This document shows, piece by piece, positions 48,501 through 62,705 of a stretch of DNA of 64,000 nt. Both the position numbers and the translations under genes were made by a program. The DNA comes from Rhytidiadelphus loreus (taxonomy: Eukaryota; Streptophyta; Bryopsida; Hypnales; Hylocomiaceae), in NCBI GenBank assembly GCA_947034895.1, contig OX344764.1, positions 44,869,348 to 44,933,347 of the forward strand, read 5' to 3'. The notes below the pieces were generated by a model. It ran no database searches. It was not told where the DNA came from and worked only from the letters and a program-made list of their open reading frames with translations. Positions within the stretch are counted from its first letter, which is position 1, and the number at the start of each line of letters is the position of its first letter.

Positions 48501-49490
48501 CCTTCGACTGAAGTATCCTGCGCCATGGAACGAGCAAAACCACCGCATCTTCCAGCGATTGATATCATAATTCCATTATCATTAGCACAAACCTGCAGTC
48601 ATGCACAAAGTGGGTTAGGCTCGTGAGCATTGGCGTGTAGAAGCCATCGGCGTCTGGAAAAAACTAGATTGACAACACCACACAAGCTATCAAAGTAATC
48701 ACGCCATTCTAAACCCTACAGTACCAAGGATTGATGGCTAAAGTACTACCAATTCGATTGTTCATGTTGTGAAAACAATAGAATTCAAATGGGCGGAGCT
48801 TTCATATCACCAGAAACGGTGAAGAACATTGCTTGAGTCGGTCAATAAATAAATAAAATTGGACAAAAGAGAGCCTCCATCTGACCTACTCTAAACTGCA
48901 AAACAAAACATGAGGCCCAATTTGCGCTTCTTAGTCCTCTACGAGATGATTACGATCTGTCGTGTACCCTAGCTTACCTTGACAAGGAAAGAGCGTTGGA
49001 TGTGAAGGACTAGAAGCCAACAGGAGAGGCTTCCAAAAACAGAACATTCACATGGAATACCCCTGAAACAAGAACAGGACGGTGAAATCTAATACCCAGA
49101 AACCTAATGCAGGACGCAAAACTGAAAGTCCATGCAAGAAAAGTAAAGAATCTCTACCTAGCCTCGAGGGCTGAAGTCCGAAAAATTCCGATCACCATCA
49201 ATAGAGCCTCGTGGACTGTCACTAGTACCATGTGGCCGACACTCGAGCTTGTGCCCGTCATTCCAGTGTTGAACTTGGCAGTCTCGAGAACTGGGCAACA
49301 ACAAATCAGTGAGGATTGTTCAGTTCATATCAGAAAAGTAATTTGAACATGACGAGTTAAACGAAGTGTGGGTCTTCAAGTGCAGGCATGTTTTTCAGTC
49401 TACTCGGCATGTTTTCTAGTCATGCTTTCTACTAGTGTGAATTGGAACCAGAAACCTTGAGACACTGGGACTTTTTAGCTCCTGAAATGA
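45511..49490. other. Intergenic DNA with local duplications
   Basis: A GC-richer island at 46,240-46,560 resembles a promoter or first exon but contains no identifiable protein. At 46,618-46,900 two units of about 99 bp (starting with 'catactg.agca' near 46,728 and 46,827) repeat, with 'ttggttttagggtttgtcc' also duplicated. An open frame of 155 codons at 47,117-47,584 has no known domain. I looked here for the missing exons of the UBP-like gene and found none. Confidence 0.35.
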
Positions 49491-49545
49491 TCAACAATTG
49501 GTGATTTTCTCAAAGCACACATTCTTTGAGAAGACTAAAACATAC

Positions 49546-50381
49546 CAGTAGTTCATGCTCTTGCACCGTGAACATCGCCGTGTCGTTTTGGTAGGCTTGT
49601 GACAAACAACGCAGTTAAGCCCTGACATCGGAGGAACATTTCTAGGTGACATATTTACAGGTTCCTGTTTCATAGTTTCTTCATGTTTCTTTCTCCTCTG
49701 CTTCTCCTCATCCACAGCTTGTTGTCGTAGTTCTTCCTCCGCCAGTTTCCTGGCCTGCGCATCGAGGACTGCTCGCCTCCTCTGCCATTCCTGATCCTCC
49801 GCTTGCCTCCTCCTCCTCATCTCTTCCTCCAAATTCTCCCTTCGCCTCCGATCGGCAATCTCCTCTTGCTTCTTCCGAAACTCCTCGGCATCTGCTTGCC
49901 TTCTCCGCTGTAATAAGGCTTCCGCTTGTTTCCTGCGCTGCTCCTGCTCTTCCGCTTGTTTCCTCCTGTGAGAATCGCCCTCGGGGTCCCTCCATTCGCC
50001 AAGTCCAATGTCCATGTTGCCATATCCGTTTCCTGGAGGTCCTTGTGCTAGTCCTTGTGCTAGTCCTCGGCGACGAATGTCGACTCCGTAAGGCTCCGGT
50101 ACTTCACGACGGGCTTGGTGAGCTTGGTGAGCTTGGTGAGGCTCTGAGACACTGCCGTGAGGATCACCACCTTGCTTATGACGCATGTACTCGCGCTCCA
50201 ACTCTCGTTCGGCACGGTCGTGCTCCTCCATAGCTAAGCGCTGCAGTCTTTGAAACTCAGTTCGACGCACGTCGCTTGATCTCGCATTCTGTTGGAAACA
50301 CATCCATAGGACGACCCCGACGCCGACTAGTGGTAACAAGACGACTGCAGGGATGGACACTTCTAAGAGGTCCCACAACAT
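49546..50381 (-). CDS. UBP15/16-like ubiquitin carboxyl-terminal hydrolase, first coding exon only
   Basis: The 836-bp exon encodes an N-terminal membrane segment (IPAVVLLPLVGVGVVLWMCF, about residues 9-29), a basic region with EFQRLQRLAMEEHDRAERE, His/Gln/Ala triplet repeats (HQAHQAHQA, residues 82-90), a long charged coiled coil (about 138-240) and the start of a MYND zinc finger, CVVC...TTRRCSRCKSMNY (Cys257, 260, 270, 273). Plant UBP15/16/17/19 share this order and continue with YCSGKCQ after the finger's first half. The exon ends at a GTATGT donor with the codon split TG/N, which would give the expected cysteine. These enzymes remove ubiquitin; the catalytic domain is encoded later. No downstream exon with the MYND remainder or the UCH core was found before the left edge, so the gene either has a very long intron or is a truncated copy. 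The start is the only ATG before the membrane segment. Confidence 0.72.
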
Positions 50382-53300
50382 CGTTTACGGTCGTCCGCTG
50401 GCTCGCCTTGCAGGCATCCAAAATGGCGAATTAAACCCCCGCAATCGCTTGCAAAGCTCACACTAGAAAAACAGACCTAGCTGGCGGTTCTTTCAAACCC
50501 TGCATCCAATTAGCGGCAAGCTACATCAGCGAACGTCCGCAACCGAAAAACAAGACACACACAGCGGCTACTTCCCGCCGCGAAAACAAAACCTAAACTA
50601 ACTCCGTGATTAGAACTAATTGCAAGCGAATGATGCAAACGCACCACTAAGCCGTACTAGAAATCAACAACCCACGAAGCTCCCCTGCAACGTCATTCCT
50701 CAGGTTCAGCATTGCGCGGGGACACGGTATTAAGAGCGACAGATCTCTGTCCACACTAAGATTCGGGGGAAACATCACCTTAAACGCGTCATTACGCGCT
50801 CTCTGACATCCTTCGCTTTCGTACGCTTTCAAAAACAGAGCGCCAATGACCCCCCCTCACGAACTAAACCAAATCCCAGAAACCCAACTCTCTCACTCAC
50901 TCACACACACTCACAGTTTCCCCACTTGCCTTGCCAAATCACCACCGAAAGCTCCACCTGAAACAATGCGTGCACAAACTCCGAGAAATCACGTTTCAGC
51001 CCAAAACCTACCAAGCCAACCGTATATTCGAAACGAGAACGGCGTGCACTGCTCACCCCAAGCCCGTAAGAAAGCTCGCCCCCCACATCGAAGAGCGCGA
51101 AGTTGTTATTATAGCGCCCAATCCAATGTGGAATTGGCTGGCAGAAAGAGTTGCCAATTTGGACGGCGCTTGCTGAGGATTGAACACGAGCGCGCTCCGT
51201 CACAACGGCTCTGCGGAGAGCCCGGAGGAGGCGTTCAACCGTCGCCTGCAAGCTCGCGTCTGCAATTTCAGAGGCTCCTCTGCCTGAGACCTGGCTGACC
51301 CCCCCCCCTCCCCCGCAGATTCCTGCCGCAAGTCCTGCTGGGGCTGCTGATTTGGATCTTGTGATGCATGGGAGATTCTACATACAATTCTACAGTACAA
51401 GTAAGGAAGCTTATTATTAGTGGCGAAGTCCACCGGCGGAGGCGGGCGCGGGGACGGGGACGGGAACCGGGAAGGACGCAGACGGACGGCAAAAAAGCGA
51501 GTTGCGCAGGAGATGCGGCGAGATTCAGATCTGATTAGGGGAAAGCTAGTCGCGACGCGACGCGAGGGTGGTGGTGGGGAGAGACGATGCTAGTTGTAGC
51601 ATTTGTATTATTGCCCAGTGGGGTTTTGCAAGGTTCTAGTTTGATGGAATTTTTATTTTAAATTTTTTTTGTGGTTGTACTGGATTTGGCACCATGAATT
51701 TCTACACCATTAGTTTCTAATGTAGGTGATCAATTAGGTGGTGTCATGTGGCACTCGCTAGTACAAATCCATTATAGGCTGGAGTGGTTTTGGGGTTTAA
51801 TTTGTATTAAAGTTGAAATGGAAATTTGCATTGAGACTAACATGGATCAACAGAGAAGCAGTTCAGTCCATGGTGGATTTGTAATAGTGACTTTTTGAAA
51901 AATGATAGTTTCTTTAGGATTGAATTTGTTAGCACATTGCATTGAGACGACAACTCCTTAGATTCACTCAACTGAGCAATTGTATAGGGGTCCTATTGTT
52001 AAACTACATAAGTGATATGATGGATCTTAGAGAAAGTCAAAGGAATTTTTTTGGATTTTCTCATTATATGAGAGAGAAATGTTGGCCTCCTGGGATACCT
52101 GCGAAAGAGATATCTCTCTCACGGAATACCTAGGAGGGCAGAAATGTCATCCTCTTAAGATTCCAAGGAAAGAGATGTCTCTTTTGGCAGGGTACTTCAA
52201 GAAGGGTTCATACAAGAAGTCAAAGGAGAATTTTGGATCCTCTATCATTGTATGACAGAGAAATGTTGTCTTCCTGGGATTCCAAAGAGAGAGAGAGATC
52301 TTTTGCACAAAATACTTAGGGAGGGTTTCGTTTAGGAAGTCAAAGGAGGATTTTGGATCCTCTGTCATTGTATAATAGAAAAATGTTGTCCTTCTAGGAT
52401 TTTGAAGAAAGAGATGTTTCTTTTTACAGGGTACTTAGGAAAGGCTTTAGATGTTTCTTTTATGAGATATTTGTGGTGGACCTCAATTTAAGAATGAAAG
52501 CCTTCAAATAAAATAATAAATTAACTTTAACTAGAGGTGACTACATATCCAAGAGGCAAAAAGATCCCTTATTAAAGGTTAATAATGTTATACTTCTCAT
52601 CAAAGTATGATATATTTATGTATTTATATATAACTCTAGATACTTGAGAAATGATTATATTCAAAATGTATTCAAAATAAATATAGATTTTCTTTTTATA
52701 GACGTTGAAATAGCTCCTAGACAATATCATAATATACATTTCTACTATCTTTCAAAAATCATGATTTTATTTGTGAATTGGATATTTATAAAAATGTATA
52801 AAATAATTTATCACATACTTTGAATAATAAAACATATTTGTTCAAATTTTGTTCAAACCATGAAAAATAAACGTTTAAATAATAAAAGTCATATTTGAAT
52901 TTGTCATGATTAAGTAAAAGTAAAAGATTTAAGGAGTCCAAATAGCAAGTGAAGATATCCTAATATCTACACAGATTATACTTTCAATTTTGAAAATTCA
53001 CAAAATATTACTCTCATATCACAAAATTACAAAACAGTAAGAGTTGGATTTATCTTGGGATTTTCTCCTAAAGTCATGAACAGTGTCATTATTAAAAAAT
53101 TAGAATTTGATCATAAACCATAGAACCAAAAAGTGACCCATTTGGGTGCTCAAACCCTATATCACTACCATACCCAATGGTCAAGTTCAGCATTCCTTGC
53201 TGAATAATTAATTGAAGTAATTGAAGTAGGCAAATGTAGTTCTAACAAATGCCTAATACCAAAAAGATTCATTTTTTCCAATACAAAGATTTTTTGTATG

Positions 53301-53749
53301 AATACATAACATCCCTAAAATTTAGGCATCCCTTTTTGCCGACCCTCACCACCGGCTTTCATCCATCACAGAAGAACAAACAGTCCTCAAACAGGATCCA
53401 CTATGTTAAATTTAGACAAAAATCCTTACACAAAAGGTGTTACATCCTTCAGAGAAGATTCACCGCAAGCATACAATTGAAGCCCAACTGGTCTACCCTA
53501 TCTATCCACTAAATGTCCTTTAGGTTCTAATCTATATCATTCATGCTCAGCATTACATGCAATCAATTCTCTTCAATTCCAAAAGAGTGAATTGCAGATT
53601 GGTTTCCTACAGCTCTTTGAAACTCAAACTGAAGCCATTGTCGGTGGAGATGTTAAGATAGTCCAGATTGTACATATAGTTGCTCCCAAAAATCCTAGAG
53701 ATAAATCACCATGAGCAAAACTTCAGAACCCCTCGATATCCTTGCAGGT
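50382..53749. other. Upstream region of the UBP-like gene and intergenic DNA
   Basis: 50,382-51,590 is GC-richer and probably contains the promoter and 5' leader of the minus-strand gene; open frames there (for example 50,846-51,298) have no known domain. From 51,600 the DNA is AT-rich. It contains the tandem repeat at about 52,036-52,450, and the 3' UTR of the SF3B2 gene lies just below 53,750. Confidence 0.4.
52036..52450 (+). repeat. Tandem repeat, about 120-bp unit, roughly three and a half copies
   Basis: Units start with 'gtcaaagga' at 52,036, 52,219 and 52,339, each followed by 'ttttggat', 'tcatt.tat', 'agaaatgttg', 'gattcc.a.gaaagaga' and 'ggtacttagga'. The first interval (183 bp) contains an extra half unit. 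Short peptides read across it are by-products. Confidence 0.8.
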
Positions 53750-56700
53750 CTAGAACTTGAAATCCTTTTGCTTCTTTGCTTTGCCATCCTTCTCTTGCGC
53801 CTTCCGTTTCCGCTTCTTCTCCACCTGAAAGCAGACAATGGCATTCCTCAATATTAAATGGACCATACAAAATCAGTACATCTGCAAAACAGAATCGACC
53901 AAGAAGAAATATAATACAGAACACAGCAAGATAAGGAAGAACATGAGCTTTGACACAAGAAGTACCTCTGCAACCAAATCACTGAAGTCCTCTCTTCCTT
54001 GTGTTGCCAAAGTAGCTTCATGACTAGCCTCTTCATACCTGCACCCCAGAACTCTTATCAATTCCACATACAGCTAATAGTAATAAAACCCAACGAGGAC
54101 CTACACACATATGGGGTAAATTAAGCACAAATGAACATAGCCAGCAACATTTGAAGGTTCAAACAAACATGAAAATAAAATAAAGTAAATAAATAATGAA
54201 CTCCTGTTTCCAATTCATACTTGGCTGCAAGGGCCACATCATCAAGTCCTTCCAACTCCTCTGGTCGAAGTGTAATATCCACTTTATCCGTCCTCTGGCT
54301 CTTCAGTAGATCGATACCCTGACATATCAACAGCCGGAAATTGATCTTTGTTAGACCTAGCACTTGCTGTACAGCAGGAGGGGGCATGAAACATGAACAG
54401 GAAAGGACATCTTCAGCATTCTTTAAGACGGAATGAACTACCACGTATGGAAGAATGCAGACCTTCAGGTCCTAGGGGAAAACACAGCACTAGCATGGCA
54501 TAAGAAAGAGTACTAGGTGTACCTTTTTAGCAGCAGCCTTATCACCAGTTGGTAATACATATCTGTATCAACAAAAACCACAAAAGATCAGAACTGGAGG
54601 TCTGTAGATTCTAGTTCCAATTGCATATCAAACAGGGTAAAAATATCCGTTGGCACAAAAAGAACTTCAATCCATAAAATCAAACACATACGTGTGACTC
54701 GTTCCCAGGAGGGTTCCTTGTTGAGCACGCTCCTCTTTTTCCTCGAGGACCTGAGAGCAACGAACCAACATACATGAGCTCTTTGTCAAGTGGGAGATCC
54801 ATATTCGTGACCTATACCAAAATAACCGTACCAAATGCATATTTTACGTTACAAAGCATTAACCACGGCTGATCATAATATATACCTGGTACAGCTGCTT
54901 TTCAGGTTCTTTCCTTTGAGCCTTTCGAAGGTCAATAACATCTGGCGTCTCCACACCAGTTGGTGTCCTGCTCATATTAAGAGATTGTGAGAAAACAGTC
55001 ACGATGGACAAAAGGCTACAAAAAACACATTAGAAAATGCCACATTTGTGCAGATTTTTCATTTAAGACGATAAAGGACCGATTGTGAATACTAAACCAC
55101 ACGTACGTTGAGATTGTATCAACAGAAGCAACACCATCTGCCATTTCGTCCTCCCCAAGCTCTGCATCTTCGTCCTCTTCGTCCTCTTCCTCTTCTTCTT
55201 CCTCTTCCTCATCCAGGTCACCCCAGTGCTTCGTCCGATCAACTGGTTCATCCTGGAGAACAGCCACGAAAGTGATCTCAGACCATGAAAAGACGAAGGC
55301 ATACATGGATTTCAAGACAGAAATTAGAAAGCTGATATGCAATATTCAATGAATTAGATCACGCATACGTAAATTCCAACATCAACAGTGTCCTAACTTC
55401 TTGCATTTGGTCATCAACACCAATCCCAAGAAGACAGATAAATTATCGCTTCAGAAGGTCAGAAGAAGGGTGATCAATATACCTCATATGTATCAGGCTC
55501 TACATGTTGAACACCAAATACGTCTCCATATAAAGGCCGCCCAAACTTCAGCCCCACAAAAACTCATAGACTTAGTAAGATCCAAACATCCACAAAGTAT
55601 ATATCAGCCTAAATTACATCTGTCCAAACACGCACAAAGTATCCAATCAAGAATAACGCTTGATCTTTAGAACCATTAGTATAATTAATAAGAAGGATCT
55701 GAACCTCTACACTTCAAATTTGCATATTTCAACAATTACTACTCAAAATTTCACATTTACATTAACTCCGATTCGAGAACTGTACTATGTCATCGTGCGA
55801 AAAAATAATACAGGTAAGCAGAAATACTATCAGCAAATAAAGAATGCGATTGATCACAAGGGTTGATTAAGACAAAACAGGCGTTGCCCATGTAATCTAA
55901 CGCATTTAGGATGGTCTGATGAGTACCTCGTCAACAGGGGGCTTACCCCAACCTCCTGCATGATACCCAAAAGAGGCCCCCTCTGGTATGGGCGCATTCA
56001 ATCCAGGAATCTTGAGATGGGGATATGAAGGAGGAGGTCCATATCTCTGAAGTAAAAGGGGTCATTCAAAGTCAGCAAAAATAATTTCATATAAATCTAG
56101 GAGTGAGAAAAATAATCACGAAACCTGCAAGAAAGAAAAGCAAAGCCCACACACCTGCATGTTGATAAGCCAAGGAGGAGGAGCACCATCTGGCATGCCA
56201 AGTGCTTCCTTAAGTTCCTGGGATAGCTGGCCAGGTTTCATCTCCCTTAATTTTACCTGAAAAAATAAAAAATTGTACAAAATAAACCTGGGAAATCAAG
56301 AAAGGGATATTCAATGCTGTCCTCACAACTTGCTCAGAATCAACTCATATGCAAACCGTATGCAAACTCATATACTTCACAAGGAACTGCATTCCCAACT
56401 CAGCGAAACATTTGAAGAGAAGAGATGAACAAGTTAGCAATCACTGCTCCAAAAGTTCTCAAGTAAGTCGTTCAATTATGCACGTAGAATTATGCTGTCT
56501 GTCTAAAAACAGGCCTTTCCACAACTACATGATAAATCAGGTATTCAGGGCAGTATATGACATAGTACCTCAAACTCTTTTCCCTCGTGGTAAAGATCGC
56601 CATGATGAGTGAGCTTAGGCTTGGTTTGGTACTTGAAGAAAGCATCATGAAGCACCTGCAAAGCAAAGGACATACACATCAATACAAAACTAGTTCAACT

Positions 56701-59700
56701 CTCTGGAACAGAGACAAGGGGTAAGCTCTATGGAAATACTCTAATCCAGTTCAGACACGTAATGCACCCAAACAAGTACCATGATCACTTCCAAGTATCA
56801 AATCTACCTTTCCCTATCAACAGAATTAAACTCTACAAAACCATCAATCTCCATCTTCAAACAAAAAGGAAGTAAGATCCTACAGTAGTTATCTTGAAAA
56901 AGTCTAAATTCCAGACGCAGAAAAAAAGAGCTACCTGATAATCAATGTCCATCTTTCCCATCTTAGGCTGCATCTTTTCCCTCTGCTTCTGCTTTAGCTT
57001 CTTGCTGTCTTCCTTCTCAATATAAGCCTGACAGCATACGTTACAAATCACAACAATAAGTCGTTATAGTCTTTCTCCTGTTATGTCCCAGAGGTCCTAA
57101 CTGAGCAAAATTGGTCTAATTTCAGCAAAGCAGAGTCCCGAACAGATTTCCAAATTCTGACTCTAATATTGAGCAAAGGATTATCAACTAAAGATTGGAG
57201 CAAAAGTAGCCAAATAGTTCTAACAGCAAGGAAGTTTTCAAGGAAACACCTACTATAATTTATTAATGGAAATGGAAGGAACCAGAAAATCACTTCTATT
57301 TGGATGAGCACTCTGATGATACTAATACAAATATTTACTCTAATTACTACAAGTTCCATATAAATTCAAGAAATTTCTGCACCCTTTGGCTCAAGCAATG
57401 CAAAAGAGAAAAGACAGGCAATATTCAACTAAGAAACCGTTTAATAATGTCAAAGTATATGATTTCTCCCTCACCTGTCTTATCTTCTCGATACCAGTGG
57501 CGGCAATAAAGTCGGGAAGCTGAAAGGGCTGCTTCTCAATACCACGCTTCCCCTGAAAGCATAAATACCGTCAGAAAAAGCAAGATCTTATGATACAAAC
57601 TCATAAACGAAATAACCAACTCACCGCACTATAATGATGTTAATGCATACAAACCATGTGCAGAGTTGAATAAGCTTAGTGAGGACTTCACCAAGAACAC
57701 GTCAAAACATGCACATGCGATTGTATGCATTCATAATTTCACATATCATATGCAATCACCGCACAACACTTTTTTGTTAACATAAATCGATATGGAAAGA
57801 GTTGCACGCCCAGCAATTCTGCAGTATCAGATTCATAAGATCCAGTCAGACGACTCAAATGAAAAAGGAGAGAGCAGTCAGCACTCTAGTAATAACTCAT
57901 TGGAATACTTTTAAACTTAGACCAGTGCACTCATGACTCACAGGCAAAAAATATAATCTACGTTAATTTCGATTGCGACTTAATACTGATGAGAACATCT
58001 CTTCACCAACTTAAAGAACGTTTCTACGACTATAACGCAGACTATTAGACGTATACATCCCCATCCATGAAGATCGTCAGCTGTTTCAAAGCACAAGACT
58101 GCAGGTGACCGATAAAACAAGAGTCTACAATACAATTGACACAAGAAAGCACTAATAACAGGGGGGCTCTCCTCCACAGCCACCCACATACCAGTCTTTC
58201 GTCCATTATTCAGACATGATGAAGAACCGCACCCTGCAGAAACCACGTGTACCAAATAAGAGGCAATGCTAGCTCGCCGTCTGTAAACTTCTTTACGTAC
58301 AACCACCCAGACGAGGGCTCTCTGTGCTCTCTGGACATCTCCAATCAGTTCCAAGCCGCATGGAACGTCACTTCCCCCCCCCCTAATATTGTAAGTTTTA
58401 AGAGCAGAGTGATTAACCTGTAGAAACTTTCGCTTTTGACACCAATGCCTTGGAACAGGAACCGTATTGCGATACCCTTTCAGAAACACAAGAAGGCGTG
58501 GATCTGCAGCTGTTGCATCCCAAACCTATTCCGTAATCACAGACAATCAAAGACAGTAGTGAGCACGTCAATATAAATCTCCAAAAGATTGAAACTGAAC
58601 TTGTAATCATGTAAACGGATCTAGAGGAGGGGACCAGGAGTAGATAAGACTACAGGTTCAGAGAGGTCGGAGTAATTACCTCAACAACATCAGGCTTCAT
58701 ACACTGTTGCTTCAGCTCGGCAATCTTCATCCTTCTTTGCAACTGTTTAATCAAACCAAATTCAGCCACGATCAGGTGAGAAGTCAGTAGAAGCTCAAGG
58801 CTCTTTTCGAAAATAAAATGTTGTACAGTTATGTGGTATTCAAAAGTAAAGAACTCACCTTCTTCTTCTTGTTGGATAAGCCCTTTTCTTTATCCTTGTC
58901 ATCATCCGATTCATCCGAATCATCCGAATCATCGCTGCCTTTATTCTTAGGTTCAGCAGCATGGATTTCCTCGGGCTCAACATTCTGATATGCAGGGAAG
59001 ACGAGCACAATATGAGAACCAAAAGTCAAATATTACGAAACAAATCTTCGCTTAGTTTACCAGAATAAACAAGAAAACACTATATCTCCTTAGTCCAGAA
59101 CTGAAGTAATATCTTCAACGTTCAAAACTCCACCAGACCTGATAAGATAAAAAAATGAATACGATTGGCGTGGACGAACATCCCGGGAAAAGGATAGGTA
59201 CCTTGGTCGATTCTAGTGACAACGTTTCTGGAAGTACAAATTTGTCAAAAATCCTCTGAAAATCTTCCATTAGAGGATCCATGAATCCGTTTGCATCCCC
59301 AAAATCGGGTTTCTCTGACACATATTCCACCTCCACCTTCTCTTCATTCTGCTATCACAAGGATCAATCACACTCTATCAGTTCGAATGTATACGCTTCA
59401 CAGATGGAGAGTCGATAAAACAGTTAAAAGAATAAACCAACCTGACTGACACGCCCGATTCAAGGGTCCAGTTGCCATACAAACTCCATCACAAAGTATA
59501 TGGTAAAAATCAATTAGGGTTTTTTGTAGCTAGTCCGATAAGAACTGAATTGAGATTCCAAGTTCTACCTTCTAAATTCATCAACTACTGCACGCATGGA
59601 ATCCCGCACCTTAATTGAATTGAACCCCGTCTTAATCAATCAGCACTCTCAAAACAGATTGACGTCGTTCACTACGCTAGACGAAACCTTAAACCTGAAC

Positions 59701-60501
59701 GGCGGGTATAAAAAGTCACGCTGCCGTCATTTGAAACCCTAGGCAGCGAAATTCAGTAGGTCGCTAGGAAACTTCAAATCAGGAGGCGTATCATAGCTCA
59801 CTAGAAGCATGTTTCAGTAAATTTCCAACAAGATATAATCTTACGATTTGACAATGACAGGGGAAAGAAAATGCAACGAAACCGAACTGCTTTTCGGCTC
59901 CCTGAGTAATCTGCCGGAACATTTGACACGCACCTCCAATTACTCGTTGTGATTTCAATACGTCGAGTTAGGAGGTTTATTAGTGCAATCTCAGTATCTT
60001 CCCGACAAGATATCACTCTGATCTTAATTTGAAACCAATGATCACGTTACTAAGACCGCCGTTCCGGTTCATGCAAAACATAAGGGTTCATTACCGGCCC
60101 AAAATAGAAAACACGTTCTTCCGCCAATTCAACCTCCTCAAAAATGTAATCGATGTTCAGCAATACCACTTAGTGCAGACTCTCACCTCATCGGCATTTT
60201 CCTTGTCGCTGACATCATCCTCGGACTGATCTGCCTTTCCAGTCGAGTCCTTCTTATTGGAAGGTTTTTTCTTCTTACTTCGCCGCCTGCGACGCCTCTC
60301 AGCTTCCTTCGCCTTCCGACCCGTGAGGGCTTCCTTCTTGTCCTCATCGCCTCCACCGTTCGCCAGAAGAACAGTGACAGCAGAAAGACCACCGTTCTGC
60401 GAAAACTCCACTTGAATTGTATCTGCCAGGCCGTTAGCCACAGGCGCGGAACCCGAACGCAACGAGCGGTTCTCTGTAGAAGCCGCCATCGCCATCGCCA
60501 T
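53750..60501 (-). CDS. SF3B2: Splicing factor 3B subunit 2 (SF3b145)
   Basis: SF3b2 is part of the U2 snRNP SF3b complex that helps anchor U2 at the branch point. Eighteen exons join in frame (624 residues): 60501-60187, 59348-59202, 58984-58859, 58742-58680, 58525-58418, 57552-57475, 57027-56935, 56655-56569, 56256-56155, 56046-55927, 55545-55483, 55252-55107, 54967-54886, 54750-54692, 54562-54523, 54318-54221, 54038-53966 and 53824-53750. The N-terminus is low-complexity with a basic RRRRRRSKKKK stretch and an Asp/Ser/Lys segment. DUF382 spans about residues 190-320 (LQRRMKIAELKQQCMKPDVV, RHWCQKRKFLQGKRGIEKQ). The PSP motif spans about 345-400 (LGMPDGAPPPWLINMQ, RYGPPPSYPHLKIPGLN), followed by WGKPPVDEFGRPLYGDVFG, an acidic Glu run and a Lys-rich tail ending DFKF. 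The first of three close ATGs (MAMAMAAS) was taken as the start. A telo-box lies a few bases upstream. No lesion seen. Confidence 0.96.
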
Positions 60502-62432
60502 TACTGAAACCCTAAGTCTTGCTCGGTGCAAGCTTTGAATGATTTTCTCATAAAAAAGCATTCCTCTGCGAAAGCTCACTTCCGTCTCTCTCGAAAAATA
60601 GAGGTGGAAGGATGAAATTCGTGAAGAAATGGATGAAATATTGAAGGACCGATGATACTCAGATTCAAGTTTTCGTCCTGGTTAGGGTTTATTGTATCCC
60701 TTTACTACGTCCTAACCCTTTCTTGATTTTTTTCATATTTTTGCTATATCCTTTTACAAACATATTAATTACTTCAATTCCATCAAAATTGTTCTTATGG
60801 AAAGTTTTTCTTTTAAAATTCAAGAATTATTTTGGATGAGAGAAATGTCATTCAAACAAAATATTATTTGAAGCATTATATTGATCATTAAAAAATGAAT
60901 TTCAAAGCAATTAAAGATTAATCCTATAATGTTTGAGGATTCCAAATTAGGTTTTCAAAGGACAATTGAAAATTGTTGAGTAATATATAAACAACATCTT
61001 TTCATCCAATTTTCTTTGCTTTACTTCTTCCTCTTTAGCTCAATGAAGAACATCATCATTGGTAACTTGCACTTTTTTCAATTATTTTTTATGTATGTGC
61101 CATGGATTAGATACAAAAATCTTCAAATTTTCATTGGTAACTTGCACTTATGGTAATATCAAATTTGCACAAGAAAATTTGAAGATTTTTGTATCTATAG
61201 GAAAATAAATTTATCTTTAGAAAAGGTCATCCCATTAGAAAAATAGAGCATATTTAAAGAAAAGGAACTTGAGCTAAATTACATTATCATAGGCTTCATC
61301 CCTTCATGGTTGAGTAGGGGTCATTAAAAAAAATTATAGCATTGTTTTTTCATCTAAATGTAATGTTGAGGGTTATATCCCACTTTTGCTCAAGGTGATG
61401 CTTCCCTCGTGTTTTGTCTCACTTGCTATCAAATCAAATCAACTATCAAAGAGTAAATAAAATGAATTTTTGTAAATTGAAAAGACAACACATTGTTGCA
61501 AAATTGTTGTAAAGGTTTTTATGTAACTTTAGTTGAGTCTCTAGTTTGAACTTTAGGGTCCAATTGGTATTTGTGAGAATGGATGGACTACAAGTTCAAG
61601 AAATTAACTATCTCGTTGAAGAAGATAAAATAAATTGAAAGTCATCTAATTACTAAAAAGATTCATTTATCCAACTACTCTATAGATTACATTTTGAACC
61701 TAGTGTCAATAGGCCTTCACTTAAGGTAACTAAATTCACCAAGTTTTAAGCCATTAGAGTTTGTGATATAAGTTTAAGTTGACTTAGGATTTAAAAGAGT
61801 GGATAGAAATTTTATTTTCTTACCTAGAGAGAAAGATTTTGTCATTTTTGTACAAAGGAAGAAATGTGCATTCTTAGGATGTGTGACTAATGGCTTAGAA
61901 GTATATGAATTGCAATCCTTACTCAAACCTTCTCATAGTTGAGACTTAAGTCGATGCAAAGCTTCTTCCACTTTAATAAAGAACAAAAAATATTGACAAT
62001 TCCTCTATCTTTCAAAGATGAAAAGGTTGGGGAAATATGTGAAAATTTATCATTTACCAAAAATGATAAAATAACAAATATTTGAATTCATATTTGGAAT
62101 CAATAACTCCGAATTACCTTCAAAATCCACAAAAAATGAAAAAATTAACCACTCTACATTTAAGGGCAAGTTTTTAAATTAGTCCTAATAAGGTGGGAAA
62201 AAATAAAAATAAAAAAACACTACTTTTTTCTAAGGAAGAATCATTTGCCACAATAGATGCATCCATCAATCCAAATGTCAAGCAAATGGAGGGAATCTTA
62301 GAAGTTACATTGAAGTTAAGAATTGGAAAATCCACACTTATGTTAGAATTGATAGAACTTGAGGTTCAATGCTTCATTTATACCAATTTCCAACAGTTTT
62401 GAATGACAGCTTTACCAAAGACTAAGAGATTC
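60502..62432. other. SF3B2 upstream region and AT-rich intergenic DNA
   Basis: The SF3B2 5' leader has a telo-box (AAACCCTAA at 60,507-60,515 on plus); a second TTAGGGTTT lies near 60,683. From about 60,720 the DNA is AT-rich. A short 'tggtaacttgcactt' duplication occurs near 61,059 and 61,135. No gene supported. Confidence 0.5.
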
Positions 62433-62705
62433 CACTACAACAAAAGCAGTGTTTTATGACTGCAAAAAACGACTGCAGTGTGTCGTAAAATAAAAAAATA
62501 TGACTCGCGCAGAAATCATTGTAGATGACTTGGAATATAACTGACTGCAGTCATTTAGAAGCAGTTGCTTCAGACATCAATCATATTGGCAGTCATATAA
62601 GTTGAGGGGTATAAATACCTATAATTAGCCATAGTATGCCAACAAGGCATATATTTTTACTTTCTTTTACTTTTTCTTGAGTTGCCCGAGTAAATGTAAA
62701 AATTC

